Below are positions 11,737 through 22,466 of a stretch of DNA of 64,000 nt, in pieces; position 1 is the first letter of the stretch, and the number at the start of each line of letters is the position of its first letter. The stretch lies in NCBI GenBank assembly GCA_023014485.1, contig JAJOZX010000994.1:2501-66500 (forward strand), written 5' to 3'. Origin of the DNA: Bathynomus jamesi. Taxonomy: Eukaryota; Arthropoda; Malacostraca; Isopoda; Cirolanidae. The position numbers and the translations under genes were made by a program. A model generated the notes under the pieces. The model saw only the letters and a program-made list of their open reading frames with translations. It had not been told where the DNA came from and searched no databases.

Positions 11737-11951
11737 TAGTATCGGAAAAAAGTTCGCCTAGGATAAAATTTTTAAAAACCATAAAAAAAATAACTAATAA
11801 GTGTAATGAGTGGATTTTGTTCCTGAAATTTTATTACAAATCAAAGAGAATAAATATACATAAAAAAAACCTCAAAATATTGTCACAAACTAATTTTTTA
11901 TACTGTACATTTTACAAAGTTTATATCCAGGCGAACTTTTCTCCGAAACTG
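11737..11951. mobile_element. Tc1/mariner-type MITE
   Basis: About 215 bp flanked by TA. The ends are inverted repeats sharing AAAAGTTCGCCT and TCGGA (left 11739-11765, right 11925-11951). The AT-rich interior has no coding potential. TA flanks and small size fit a deletion derivative mobilised by a Tc1/mariner transposase. Confidence 0.7.
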
Positions 11952-12810
11952 TACGTATTTGAATATATTTTATAGGAACAGTTTTTGAATTTGGAAAGCT
12001 AATATTTTGTTTTGATGAATTTTGGTACAGTGTTAGTGACAGTTTAATGTATACAAGAGGTAATACTTAGTTTGTAGGTTTTTGATAGTCCGAGAATTTT
12101 TAAATTTTGCAACATTATGTCAATACCTTTAGTAATGCTTGTTTAATTTATAAACCTTCTTAATTATTTTTTTCCATGACCACCAGTGGTTAGATTAAAC
12201 ATTGTCATACACTTCAGTAAGCGTTAATGCAGTACTGCAAATGTGGGTATACCAATATACCATAGTGTAGTATATGGACCTAAGGACTTGTTTCGGGAGT
12301 GTTGCACCTACTTTTGTAATAATGTATTTGACTCCAGCTAATGTTTTGCAAAGGTCTTCAGTGTACTCTTTGAGTGACAGGTTCGCATAGAAGGTAATTC
12401 ATACTGTAGAAGTTTGGCCGACTGCACTCGTTTTACATTCTGTTTCTATTGGTGATGAAAGTGCGCGAGCTCCTCAGAGTTTAATTGCTTTATTAGATAC
12501 TGCATGGTGCTTATTTAGATTTCCGTTTGCTTCTCTATATGTTTCTAGTGTGTTAAAGAGTGGTTGTGTCGAAAGTAAAATTTACCGCGCATGTTTCGAT
12601 GTGAGGTATGAGCATTTCAAATTTCTAAATTTCTAATTAAAGCTAGATTCGTTAATATAAGTCAATTTTTATTTATAATTTATAGATTTGAAAATAAATT
12701 CAAACAATATTTGGTTAGCTTGGCTAGGCAGGAGACATTCATTAAGCTTTAGCGTAGCTAAGCCTATTACTGTTATTGAAATCCTTAATAATACGTATTT
12801 GGCTTTTCTC
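11952..12810. other. Unassigned spacer
   Basis: No frame with a recognisable domain and no clear inverted repeat was found. It precedes the hAT-like pseudogene and may include its decayed 5' end, but I could not identify terminal repeats. Confidence 0.4.

Positions 12811-12869
<59 letters not shown>
12811..12869. repeat. (TA)n/(GT)n microsatellite
   Basis: About 16 bp of TA followed by about 43 bp of GT. It directly precedes the presumed start of the hAT-like pseudogene. Confidence 0.95.
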
Positions 12870-12873
<4 letters not shown>

Positions 12874-13129
12874 TTATCATGACACCTCCACACAAGACGA
12901 AAAATTTTCACCAGCAAAGAACTGAAAGAGAAGTTCGTAAAGCTGAAACAAATCAACAGATCAATCTGTATTTTCAAAATGGTTGCAGCCTAAGCCATCG
13001 ACATCGACTGCAAACGAGAGTACTGAATTTACAGAATGAAGATTAACCTGACTCAGAGTCAGTCAGGTAATACTTCTCACAAAATTAGCATTGACAATAT
13101 TACCTTTGGTTAGCTTCCGCCCGAATTGT

Positions 13130-13395
13130 TCATTCTGACGAAGATCAAGCTTTTCACTCCACCTTAGACCTACAGTTTAACGTGGAATCCGAACCACGCC
13201 CCATCAGCAGCCCAGCGTCTTAACCACTAGGCCACCTAGGGTACCCATTTATCTACCAACCACTTTCTTTTTATTGTGTGGAAGGATGAACAGCTGGGTT
13301 TTGCTGCGCGCCGGCTGCCGTCGGGTCTCAAACCCGGGGCCGATGGATTCGTAGTCAGCGACGCTAACCACTACACCACCGAGGCGCATTGATTA
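13130..13395 (-). repeat. tRNA-derived SINE sequence(s), two Pol III-like heads
   Basis: On the minus strand two tRNA-like heads lie in tandem. The first has A box TGGTGTAGTGG (plus 13368-13378) and B box GGTTTGAGACC (13324-13334). The second has A box TGGCCTAGTGG (13224-13234) and B box GGTTCGGATTCC (13184-13195). Neither closes into a full cloverleaf acceptor stem, so they are SINE heads, not tRNA genes. The block interrupts the hAT-like pseudogene between its segments 1 and 2. Confidence 0.65.
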
Positions 13396-15187
13396 AAGTT
13401 CCCAATTTATGAGTAAGCCGTCAATAGGCCCTGCATTATGGCCAGCCGTTACTGACGATAATTTTCGAAAGGTTGCTGTCCCTTAGGGTTCAATCCAGTT
13501 AACTGAAAATGACGTAGAATTTCCAGTTACTGACAATCGTCTTTTTACTTCAACTAATTATAAGAGGGTAATTTGGCAAACAATTATTATTGATCGTCCT
13601 TTGCTCTTTTACTCAAAATTTTTTGGGGTTAACTACTAGTCTCCTCAAGTGGCAGAAGCTTTCTGAAGTGATTGCTAACCATAAAACTAAAAGTTCAAAT
13701 CATCTAGAAAGGAGGGAGTTGGAAGCAGCTAAAGCGAAGTTTGAAAAGTAGATTAACTCTCATGGATGGATTTCGCTCTCAATTTGAAAAGGAAAACAAG
13801 AGTGATGGCGATCTGTGATAAAAGGCATTTTAGGTTGCATTTCTTACGTAGCAGCTGTTAATTTAGCATTTAGAGGATTATCATCTCTCGTGAAAACTCC
13901 AGGAAATGGAAATTTCTTGGTTGCAAAATACCTGACCTTACATTAACTTTTTTTTATGCAGGAAGGAGGGGCCAAGGGAGAATGACCGCAAAAGCGACCC
14001 CCCCCCATTGAAAAAGAAGAGAGCCAAACTCAAGGTCTGGGGTTTCCGAGATGCCTAGACACTCTGTGTTTGAAAGATGGGAGGTCATAGACAGGAGGAA
14101 AGATGGATTGAGGAAGATTGCTCCAGAGTTCACCGGTTGAGTAGATGTAGATTGAAAATACCGATTAACCCTTGAGGGAGAGAGTTGGACAGAAAAGGAA
14201 TGAGAAAGTGTAGAAAGTCCGGTGCTGCGTGCTCTCCTTAAAGGAGGAGGCATGCAGTTAGAGAGTTCAGCAGAGCAATGTTCGTTATAATAGCGATAGT
14301 AAAGAGAGAGTAAGGCAACATTGTGGCGAAGAGAGAAATTGAAGACAGTCAGTTAGGGGCGGGGAATTGATGAGACGAAAAGCTTTTGATTCCACCCGGT
14401 CAAGTACGGCTGTGTGTGTTGAGCCATCTCACACATTAGAATTAGAATTGGATAGGTTTTCACATTTTTGTAGGATGAAGGAATTTTTGGCGAGTCGTTG
14501 AAGAGATTTTGCACGATTCCGGGCAGAAATATAAGCTGAGTGAGAGTCAGGCGTTGGATAGCGACGGTATCTTCTGAAAGATTCCTCTCTGTTGCGGATA
14601 GCATTAGAACAAGTAAAGTTAAACCGAGGTTTTTTTGCATTAGTAGTAGGAATAGAATATGGAGAGAATCACTTTCGTGATGCGCTCAGCACACTCGGAA
14701 GGGCCCCGGCCACGGAAGCAGTAATAATTCCATTGAAAATCACAGAAGTACTGCCTAAGGGCCTCCCAATCAGCGGCGGCCAAGTACCAAAGCCGCCTCC
14801 TCTTTTGAGGAGCTAAAGGCCGAATTGGAGCGATAGGACAGGAAACAGATATAAGATTGTGGTCGGAGGAGCTCAACGGAGAAAAAAGTTTCACAGAGTA
14901 AGAAGAAGGATGAGAGGTGAAAAATGAATCCAGAATGTGAGCCTATTCCAAGACGATCGGGGATACGAGTAGGGTGCTGTACAATCTGCTCTAGGTCATT
15001 TAGGGTAGAAAAGTTGTAAGCTAGTTCACCAGGGATGTTAGTGAAATGGGAAGAAGGCAAAAGGAGGTGGTGAACATTGAAATCTCCTAAAATTGCGATT
15101 TCAACAAAGGGAGAGCGGGAAAGAATGTATTCCACTTTGGAAGTGAGGTAGTCAAAGAATTTTGGATAGTCAGTAGAATTAGGATAA

Positions 15188-17051
15188 GTGTGGGAAGATA
15201 AGGAAGGATGGTGGTGGAGTGATGAGATCCAAAGAGCACTACGAAGTAAGAGAGAAACTAAGAAGTTATGGGAAGAATCGAGGAGTGAAGAGTGTAAGGT
15301 GGTATATAAAGAAGCAAAGAAACAGGCAAAGAGAGCAGTGGCGAGAGCAAAGGCGGAGGCATATCGGCAGATGTATGAGGATTTAGAGGATCGTGAAGGA
15401 CAAAAGAAGATATACAGATTGGCTAAGAGCAGAAATAGAGCGACAAAAGACTTTACACAGGTAAAACAAATTAAGGGAAGGGAGGGGGCGGTGTTGCAAA
15501 GAGATGAAGAGATGAAGAGATAAAGGATAGATGGAAGGAATATTTTGAGGAATTATTAAATAAAGAAAACCCAAGATCTTTCTATGAGGATGGATTACCA
15601 AATGTAGCTATGACAGAACAAGTGGGGAGGATGGAAGTGAGTCGTGCTCTGAATAGGATGAAAAATAACAAAGCGACTGGCCCAGACGAGATACCAGCCG
15701 AGGCATGGAAGGCACTGGGAGATGAGGGGGTGGATCTGGTGTGGGATCTAATGCAGAAGTTGTTTGACCAGGAGGTGATTCCGGATGAGTGGCGGACCAG
15801 CATCATAGTGCCTATATTCAAAGAGAAGGGAGATGTACAAGATTGCACGAATTATAGAGGGATCAAGCTAATATCACATACAATGAAGATATGGGAGCGA
15901 ATAGTGGAGAGTAGGTTGAGAGACGAAGCGGAAGTGTCAGTGGAACAGTTTGGATTTATGCCGGGAAGGAGAACGACAGATGCAGTTTTTGCATTGAAAC
16001 AGTTGGCAGAGAGGTACAGAGAGGGGCAGAAGGCGTTGCACATGGTTTTAGGATACCATGACAGGAAGTTTGGAGATGCTTAAGGGAAAAGATGGTACCG
16101 GAGAAGTATGTTAAACTGATCAAGGGGATGTACAGGGGAGTAACAACTAAGGTGAGGAGTAGCGTGGGTGTGTCAGAGAGCTTTGGGGTGGAAGTTGGTC
16201 TGCACCAAGGATCAGCTTTGAACCCCTTCCTTTTCAATGTGGTATTCGATGTGTTGACGGACAGGATTAGAGGGGAGGCGCCGTGGTGCATGATGTATGC
16301 AGACAATGTGTTGAGTGGGGAGACGAAAGAGGAGGTGGAGCAGCAGTTGGAAAATTGGAGAGAGGCGTTGGAAAGTAGGGGGATGAGAATTAGCCGAAAG
16401 AAGACCGAATATATGAGATGTGATGTGCAGCAGGACCGAGGACGGGAAGTGACACTGAATGGAGAGCGTGTTAAGACGGTGGAGTATTTTAAATACTTGG
16501 GGTCAACAGTGGATGCAGAGGGGGGAGCAGAGAGAGATAAAATGTAGAATACAGTCGGGTGGAAGAACTGGAAAGACGTATCAGGGGTGCTCTGTGATAA
16601 GAGGGTCCCAGTGAAACTGAAGGGAAAGGTATTCAAAACAATGGTGAGGCCGGCAATGTTGTATGGAATGGAGACTGTGCCAATGAAGAAGAGCAATGAA
16701 AGAAAAATCGATGTGGCTGAAATGAAGATGTTGAGATGGATGTGTGGAGTGACGAGGAGGGATAGGGTCAGAAATGAGCATATAAGAGGAACAGTGAAGG
16801 TGGCGGAAGCATCTAAGAAGATGCAGGAGGCCAGGCTGAGGTGGTATGGACACGTCAGGAGAAGAGAGGAGGAGTATGTGGGGCGCAGAGTGCTGGAGAT
16901 GGAGTTGCCGGGACGGAGAAGAAGAGGAAGACCGAAGACGAGATGGAGGGACTGTGTGGTGGCGGACATCAGGGAGAAGGACTTGGAGGAGGACGTGGTA
17001 TACGACAGAGGAGAGTGGAGAAGACGAACCAAAAACAGCGACCCCATGTAA
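15188..17051 (+). pseudogene. RTE reverse transcriptase, broken
   Basis: Four successive frames make up a decayed RTE ORF2. 15188-15523 is the basic linker after the endonuclease. 15610-16083 holds the RT fingers (NKATGPDEIPAEAWKAL, TSIIVPIFKEKGDVQDCTNY, QFGFMPGRRTTDAVF). 16092-16547 holds LHQGSALNPFLFNVVFD and the active-site block. 16587-17051 holds the thumb/C-terminal tail with RLRWYGHVRRREEE. Catalytic block A (expected FxDxxKAYD) is lost at the 16040-16090 junction, and the YADD box reads MYADN, so the second Asp is changed. The protein would make cDNA from element RNA. This copy cannot. Confidence 0.85.
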
Positions 17052-17085
17052 AGATGGGATAATAAGCTGCGGAAGAAGAAGAAGA
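15188..17085 (+). mobile_element. 5'-truncated RTE retrotransposon with 16-bp TSD
   Basis: The insertion is bounded by AGTAGAATTAGGATAA at 15172-15187 and again at 17086-17101, an exact 16-bp target duplication inside the jockey endonuclease. The 3' end is a short (GAA)n tail, as is usual for RTE elements. The endonuclease is missing. The coding part begins in the linker to reverse transcriptase. Reading across the insertion restores the continuity of the jockey frame on the other strand. Confidence 0.9.
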
Positions 17086-19097
17086 AGTAGAATTAGGATA
17101 AAGGTAAAACAGCACAGATGCATTTAGTTTGAGATTGGCATGTAAGCCGTAGCCAGAGAGTATAGAATTCGGAAGATTCGAGTTTGGGAATACGAGAACA
17201 AGTTGGGTCATCGCATACATATAAGCAACATCCACCTTTGGAGTGAAATTGAGTATAGAGAAAGTAAGGGTACAGAAAAGGGGTTGTTGTCAGTCGTCCC
17301 AGACACCTGAGTTTTAGTGAGGAAAAAGAAGATGAGGTTTAGAGGAGAAGTGATGTTCAATAGATTGAAAATTTGAGAAAAGGCCACGAATGTTGCAGAA
17401 ATGTTAGAAAAGTGAATCAGACAGAGGTCCAGAACATCTCGGATGGGCGGTACCAGATCCAGACCCGCTCCCCGGGTCTGCGTTCCCGGTATGGGCAGCG
17501 GTGGAGCCAGAAGTGGGGACATTTATGGTCCCCTAGGGGACTCCGAGGCTCGTAAAGTTGATGCCATTTTTTTTTAATTTTGAAAAGATTATATAGTTGT
17601 AGTGTGTAAGATGCATGTATATGTAGTGAGGAATAGGGAGAAAAGTGTGTGTTTCAGAGCATGCTGGACTGCTCACAGGGTAGATGAGACACGGAAAAAG
17701 ATCAGCTAAGGGAGGACAGTGACAGGAGAAACGTGAGTTCCAGCACTCCCTATCTTCTGTCTAACGTCCCCCCAAGAGTACTTCCCTGGTCGATTGGTGT
17801 CTACAATCTACCAAGTGTGTAATTGCGGAGCAGAAAAGAAAATCAATATTCACTACTCGAGCCCAAGCAGCCAAAATGAATTTTTATTCGTAGTTGCTGA
17901 GAAAACTCTTTCAAATAAAGAACAAATTTTTAAAAGCCAAGTTTTATCAGCATCCTTTGTGACAGCAAACCAGATTTATTTCATAATGAACAGTTTTGTT
18001 TATTAATCTGTGTAGTAAACGAATCTTTTATTGAATTTATGTTTGTTAATAAAACAATCGCAGGTGAAACGTTGGCAACTACTATTTTGGAGCGTTTCCA
18101 TTTTCATACTTTTGATATTGCAAATTGTCGGATACAAGAACCAATATAAAGGGAATTTAGAAAGGTTTACAAATCATTACAAAAAATAAACCCAATGGCT
18201 TTGCATGAAGCGTGGCATATACAGCACTGTAATTGGAATTTAATATCGTGCATGGTGCGAAATCCTGAATTTATTTTGAATTTATCTGGAATTATAGAGC
18301 GCGTTTACTGCTGGACCCTCAAAAAGGGCTTTTCTAAAATCCCATATTATTTCAACAAATTTGAAATCACTGTCAGAAACTCGTTGGAGCGCTATAGAAT
18401 AGTTGCTGTAAAGGCTCTTTGCACTAAACGGCCTCAAGTAATTGACTCCCTTGAAGAACTGAAAGTCAGTAATTGCGATTCTACAATACTTTCTGAAGTG
18501 ACGTGTTTGTTCGATACTTTGCAATAATTTCGTTTCTTTATTACCCTTCTAGTCTGGTTTGCTGTTTTGACAGAAGTTGGTCGAGCTACCGAACTTGTAC
18601 AAGCCAAAGAAATAAAATCAATGCTAGATGCAAATAAAACTTTTTCCTGAGTTGCTGGTAAAATGGTTTCAGCGAAGAAACTGCAAAAGTTAAACAAAAC
18701 TGCTAAATATCACACATGTAACCATTTTCTCCCCAAAACACCCAATACGCTTTCGAAAGTGGATGCTTGACGAAATGGTTAAAGACGAACCAGTAACCGA
18801 TCCACTGACTGAACTGCAGCTAAGCTTTTTTTACCTTTGATGAATCCGTCATTTAAGAGGTCAATCCATGATTAAAAAATGCAAACACATTCAAGAGGTA
18901 CCAACAGTATCTTTTTATTTCTTTTTCACATTAGATAGAGAAGTGGAGAACCTATCAACTAATTGCGATGCGTTGAGTAATTTTTTTGTCTGGAGACATG
19001 GAAGACTGAGAATTGTGCAAAGAAAGTGAATTGCTTGGGAGGTCGCCCATGCTTCCATTTGATAAATGCGCCATTCGAAATATTGGATTATTTAGCA

Positions 19098-19601
19098 CAG
19101 TGTTTCTCAGCCTGATTTTTCCCACGACCCCTATAGGGGTAAACAAACCCACGAAGCGGGGTTGTTTTTGTTTTTTGCCCACAAATCACTACTACAGGGG
19201 TAAACAAACTATAGAATGGAAGCCATTTTTATTTCCTTTTTGCACGGAACATATCAATTCAGGGTTTAGTCTCGCTGAACGAGCATCGCAGCTCGCTGTC
19301 GACATCAATCAGCCTGTTTCTGGCTTCTGTTTTAATCGACATTAAGTTTCAAGGACAAGGACAATAACGAATATTCTGGAATACTTCTATTTTATATGTA
19401 TTGTTATTTTCCCATATTTATATACAGTATATCTATTAGTTATTTTTTTAAAGTAATAGAATGCAGAATATAACAGTAGTATAAAGGCTTAACAGTATTC
19501 GCAATGCACTAAGTTCCTCAAGGCACCTTTCTGTTGGCCCGGTACAAACATTTCGCGACCCCCTGAAAACCCGGTCGTGATCCACCATTTGAGAAACACT
19601 G
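19098..19601. mobile_element. hAT-type MITE with CAGTGTTTCTCA ends
   Basis: It begins CAGTGTTTCTCA and ends TGAGAAACACTG. Subterminal GACCCC blocks are also inverted (CCACGACCCC near 19122, GCGACCCC near 19556). No coding capacity is seen. It interrupts the C-terminal part of the hAT-like pseudogene. The 8-bp flanks (ATTTAGCA, AATTTTTG) no longer match, so the insertion is old. Confidence 0.75.
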
Positions 19602-19913
19602 AATTTTTGGCAGCGAATATCGTTCCAAATAGCGGAACGGCTTTGCAAGTATTGTGACAATTCCAATGGCCGTTGCTTCTGGTGAACGGTCTGTCATTAA
19701 AGTGAAATTCCTAAAAATATTACCTGCGGCCTAGTATGTCACAAGAACGATTGTCAGCTCTGTCAGTTCTGTCAACTGGAAATTAATCGCATCCAATTCG
19801 GATGATAATGATGATGTTGACAATTTTGTTATATCTACTGCTATAATACTGCTATAATATACTGCAACTGCACAATGCACCCTTCACTCTATGAAATGTC
19901 AGTCAAAATAATA

Positions 19914-19918
<5 letters not shown>

Positions 19919-19991
<73 letters not shown>
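19919..19991. repeat. (TA)n/(GT)n microsatellite
   Basis: TA array, a short imperfect bridge, then GT array. Confidence 0.95.
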
Positions 19992-19995
<4 letters not shown>

Positions 19996-20335
19996 CTTTG
20001 CAGAACATAAAAAATATAATATTTTTACCACTTAATATTTGGCAAATTAAAATTAAAACGTAATTCTAAATTCATGCATAAATAGTGATTCTGAAAAAAG
20101 TTAAGTCCAGTATATCGTTCAGGGCTTCATCTTGTCTTTCCATGCACCACGGCTGCGGAAACCCTGCCGACGGACCTAGTCAAGCACGTTGCCTTAGAAT
20201 GCATATTTCTTATTCCACATGTGGTGTGAAACTATATATTTCATGCCGCATAAATCCTTACATGTGTTATAGCACATGACCAACATAGTGCACATACAGT
20301 AAGTCGTGCGTCACATTCAGATGCATCGCTCCAGC
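19992..20335. other. Unassigned spacer
   Basis: No gene or repeat was recognised apart from a short 64-codon frame without known motifs. Confidence 0.4.
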
Positions 20336-20500
20336 TGACTCAATACTACGTTAACATTTTCCTAACTGAATATTAAGGTTAACATTTTACCTAACTCAAT
20401 ATTACGTTAACTTTTTCCTGACTCACTACTACGTTAACATTTTCCTGACTCATATTACGTTAACATTTTTCCTGACCCAATACTACGTCAACATTTTTCT
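20336..20500. repeat. Minisatellite, about 30-bp unit, six copies
   Basis: The unit CTGACTCAATACTACGTTAA plus CATTTTTC recurs six times with 1-4 base differences and length variation of about 29-33 bp (blocks start near 20336, 20361, 20390, 20418, 20446 and 20472). Confidence 0.8.
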
Positions 20501-21067
20501 GCGCGTCTTGGCGAAATCAACTTCTTCATTGTATAAATTGAATTTTCGATAATGTATATTAGAAAAATACTATCTAATGATATGGATTTTAACTTCGAAC
20601 TTTAAAATTCAGCAACTTAAAAGTATTTCAAAAAGTTTCTTATTAATTTTAGAGTCCCATTTAATGTTCATTTTGAGGTAAATTCATGTCCCACAAACGC
20701 TTACAAATTGTCCCATCAACAAATTCTTCCAATTTAAATTTCAATACTAATTTCCCATTAATTCATGAAGTTCCCAAAGAATTACCAATAACCATCGTTG
20801 AAATGAAACGCCCACCTTGAAATCTCGATCATGCACTCTGATACGTGCCCCCGAGTCTCAATCCTCCTCCAGGCTATGCGCATGTACTGTAGTTTCACCA
20901 TGTTTCAAGAGGGTTTCTTCTCCCTTTCAGAAGAGATAAAAACCATTGAAGCAGTTCTGTATGCATTCATTTTGTGAATTGGTCTCCACTTTGAGCTTCC
21001 GCTTTGAATTTTGCATATTATATTTTAAGTTGGAAATTTTAAAAGGTTCTAAATATTAAATTCCGAA

Positions 21068-21069
<2 letters not shown>
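20501..21069. other. Unassigned spacer
   Basis: AT-rich. No frame with a recognisable domain and no inverted repeat was seen. Confidence 0.4.
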
Positions 21070-21126
<57 letters not shown>

Positions 21127-21139
21127 ATGTTATAATGAC

Positions 21140-21170
<31 letters not shown>
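21070..21170. repeat. (CT)n followed by (TA)n microsatellite
   Basis: CT occupies 21070-21100 and TA 21101-21170, with a short palindromic TGTTATAATGACA interruption. It abuts the SINE palindrome exactly. Confidence 0.95.
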
Positions 21171-21173
<3 letters not shown>

Positions 21174-21243
21174 AAGAACGACGCTTGAATAGGAGAATAT
21201 TCCGCGCAAGATGAGAGCGAGAGAACGAAACAAATGAAAAAAT

Positions 21244-21320
21244 GAGGTAACCACCCGGGAATCGAACCCGGGATCTTCCGATTGCCGGTCAGATATGATA
21301 ACCATTACACCACGGGCCTC
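21244..21320 (-). repeat. tRNA-derived SINE head, minus copy
   Basis: Mirror image of the plus copy at 21625-21701, with A box TGGTGTAATGG and B box GGTTCGATTCC. See the plus copy for the folding argument. Confidence 0.8.
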
Positions 21321-21624
21321 ACTCAATCAAATGCCGTAATTCCTCTACATACGCGCAGAAACCAATGCCCCAAGGGGGCACCTCCCGCATGCCGTACATT
21401 ATATACATTTAAACTGCAAACACGCAGTATAATTAACGTAAAGAACGACGCTTGAATAGGAGAATATTCCGCGCAAGATATTCTCCTATTCAAGCGTCGT
21501 TCTTTACGTTAATTATACTGCGTGTTTGCAGTTTAAATGTATATAATGTACGGCATGCGGGAGGTGCCCCCTTGGGGCATTGGTTTCTGCGCGTATGTAG
21601 AGGAATTAAGGCATTTGATTGAGT

Positions 21625-21701
21625 GAGGCCCGTGGTGTAATGGTTATCATATCTGACCGGCAATCGGAAGATCCCGGGTTCGATTCCCGGGTGGTTACCT
21701 C
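21625..21701 (+). repeat. tRNA-derived SINE head, plus copy
   Basis: A box TGGTGTAATGG (21633-21643) and B box GGTTCGATTCC (21677-21687) are close to consensus Pol III promoters. A T arm (CCGGG TTCGATT CCCGG) and an anticodon arm (TCTGA CCGGCAA TCGGA, anticodon GGC but C at position 33) fold. The acceptor stem does not pair, because the 3' side reads GTGGTTA against AGGCCCG. I therefore call it the head of a SINE, not an Ala tRNA gene. A tail with TCTCATCTTGCGCGGAATAT follows to about 21800. Confidence 0.8.
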
Positions 21702-21816
21702 ATTTTTTCATTTGTTTCGTTCTCTCGCTCTCATCTTGCGCGGAATATTCTCCTATTCAAGCGTCGTTCTTTACGTTAATTATACTGCGTTTTTGCAGTT
21801 TAAATGTATATATACA

Positions 21817-21840
21817 CAGTATATATATATATATATATAT

Positions 21841-21890
<50 letters not shown>
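21817..21890. repeat. (TA)n/(GA)n microsatellite
   Basis: A TA run then about 46 bp of GA. It follows the 3' tail of the plus-strand SINE. Confidence 0.95.
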
Positions 21891-21891
<1 letters not shown>

Positions 21892-22082
21892 CTACGTAAA
21901 ATTGTAGGTCCCCTCCGCCACCACGGAGGACATACACAATACACAATTACGAACACAGTTAGGTAGACCAGCCATGAGTGGATCCTAGGGTCTTTGTTGA
22001 TCTGAAACATTATAACATATATATATATATATATATAAAATAACTGAAGTATGATAATACTCCATTGCATATTAATATTTAA

Positions 22083-22293
22083 GGTGCTTACGTATTATCG
22101 GGACTACCAAACTGTTTAGGACAGTAGGTCAACTGAATGCCCGGTTAGGTCAACTGAATGCCCGGTTAGGTCAACTGTATGCCCTTGATGAGTGGTTAGG
22201 TTAAGTTGTGATATTTTCGTTAGTTTAAACGAAAATCACGAGAGCATAAATACATAATAAACAGTTTGGTAGTGACGATAATACGTAAGCACC
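22083..22293. mobile_element. TTAGG-like foldback MITE with perfect 8-bp TSD
   Basis: Inverted ends of 35 bp begin GGTGCTTACGTATTATCG and are flanked by ATATTTAA at both 22075-22082 and 22294-22301. The interior has tandem blocks of GGTTAGGTCAACTGTATGCC type and the hairpin half TGTGATATTTTCGTTAG. This is a non-autonomous DNA transposon. The 8-bp TSD suggests hAT-type mobilisation, although the ends are not CAGNG. Confidence 0.85.
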
Positions 22294-22466
22294 ATATTTA
22301 ATATTTATCCATTTAAATACTTTAGTTTACTTATGAATTTCTCTCAATTAACTTTAAATTTTAATAAACTATTAACTGTTTTACGTCTCGCTATTATCAT
22401 CGCATCAATGAAACCCATTGAAGACTGATCATGATTATAAAAGAAATGTTAAATTATACGTTGCCG

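Larger units (their letters stand above)
13946..17830 (-). mobile_element. Jockey-type non-LTR retrotransposon, RT core deleted, carrying an RTE insertion
   Basis: Read on the minus strand from 17820, a 5' region is followed by the apurinic-type endonuclease: IRDVLDLCLIHFSNI and LTKTQVSG (17522-17208), GYGLHANLKL (up to 17103), then after the RTE insertion ILGDFNVHH and VQHPTRIPDRLG (15135-14940) and SSSDHNLISVSCPI with the endonuclease SDH motif (14894-14640). A short linker (about 14640-14450) leads directly into the C-terminal tail (NCMPPPLRRARST, 14253-13960), so the reverse transcriptase catalytic core is missing. An A-run at about 13950-13959 marks the 3' end. It lies inside the hAT-like pseudogene. 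I know this endonuclease type as a common decapod crustacean repeat. Confidence 0.75.
12879..19830 (+). pseudogene. Decayed hAT/ZMYM1-like transposase split by nested insertions
   Basis: Four separated segments read in order like one TTF-zinc-finger/hAT transposase. Segment 1 (12879-13110) starts MTPPHKTKNFHQQRTE. Segment 2 (13400-13945) has RPLLFYSK and a degraded KLFGV (TTF finger), HKTKSSNHLERRELEAAK, then VAAVNLAFRGLSS and TPGNGNF. Segment 3 (about 17990-18940) has TIAGETLATTILERF, DIANCRIQEP, NPMALHEAWHIQHCNWNL, SLERYRIVAVKAL and TEVGRATELVQAKEI. Segment 4 (19604-19830) resembles the C-terminal hAT dimerisation region (YVTRTIVSSVSSV). Stops and shifts are frequent, and the catalytic NCRGQGYDN-type block is damaged. 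The gaps are filled by SINE sequence, a jockey element containing an RTE, and a hAT MITE. A host ZMYM1-like gene is a less likely alternative. Confidence 0.7.
21171..21774. repeat. 604-bp palindrome made of two inverted SINE copies
   Basis: The left and right halves are near-perfect reverse complements with a centre of symmetry at about 21472.5. Every landmark checked maps to its mirror without indels. The two arms of about 295 bp surround a 14-nt inner loop. Each arm contains a tRNA-like head and a tail including AGAATATTCCGCGCAAGAT and AAGAACGACGC. Only one or two substitutions separate the arms (for example AATTCC against AATTAAGG near 21340/21605). Confidence 0.95.

Noticed and set aside
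12870..13945. Host ZMYM1 gene exons
   Set aside because: Stops, shifts and absence of splice sites, together with nested insertions, fit a dead hAT-type transposase better. Not fully excluded.
15956..17047. 363-codon minus-strand frame
   Set aside because: It is antisense to the RTE reverse transcriptase, is Ser/Leu/Pro-rich as expected of a shadow of purine-rich coding DNA, and has no known motif.
21625..21701. tRNA-Ala (GGC) gene
   Set aside because: T and anticodon arms fold but the acceptor stem does not, position 33 is C, and the sequence is embedded in a SINE with a long tail and an inverted copy.
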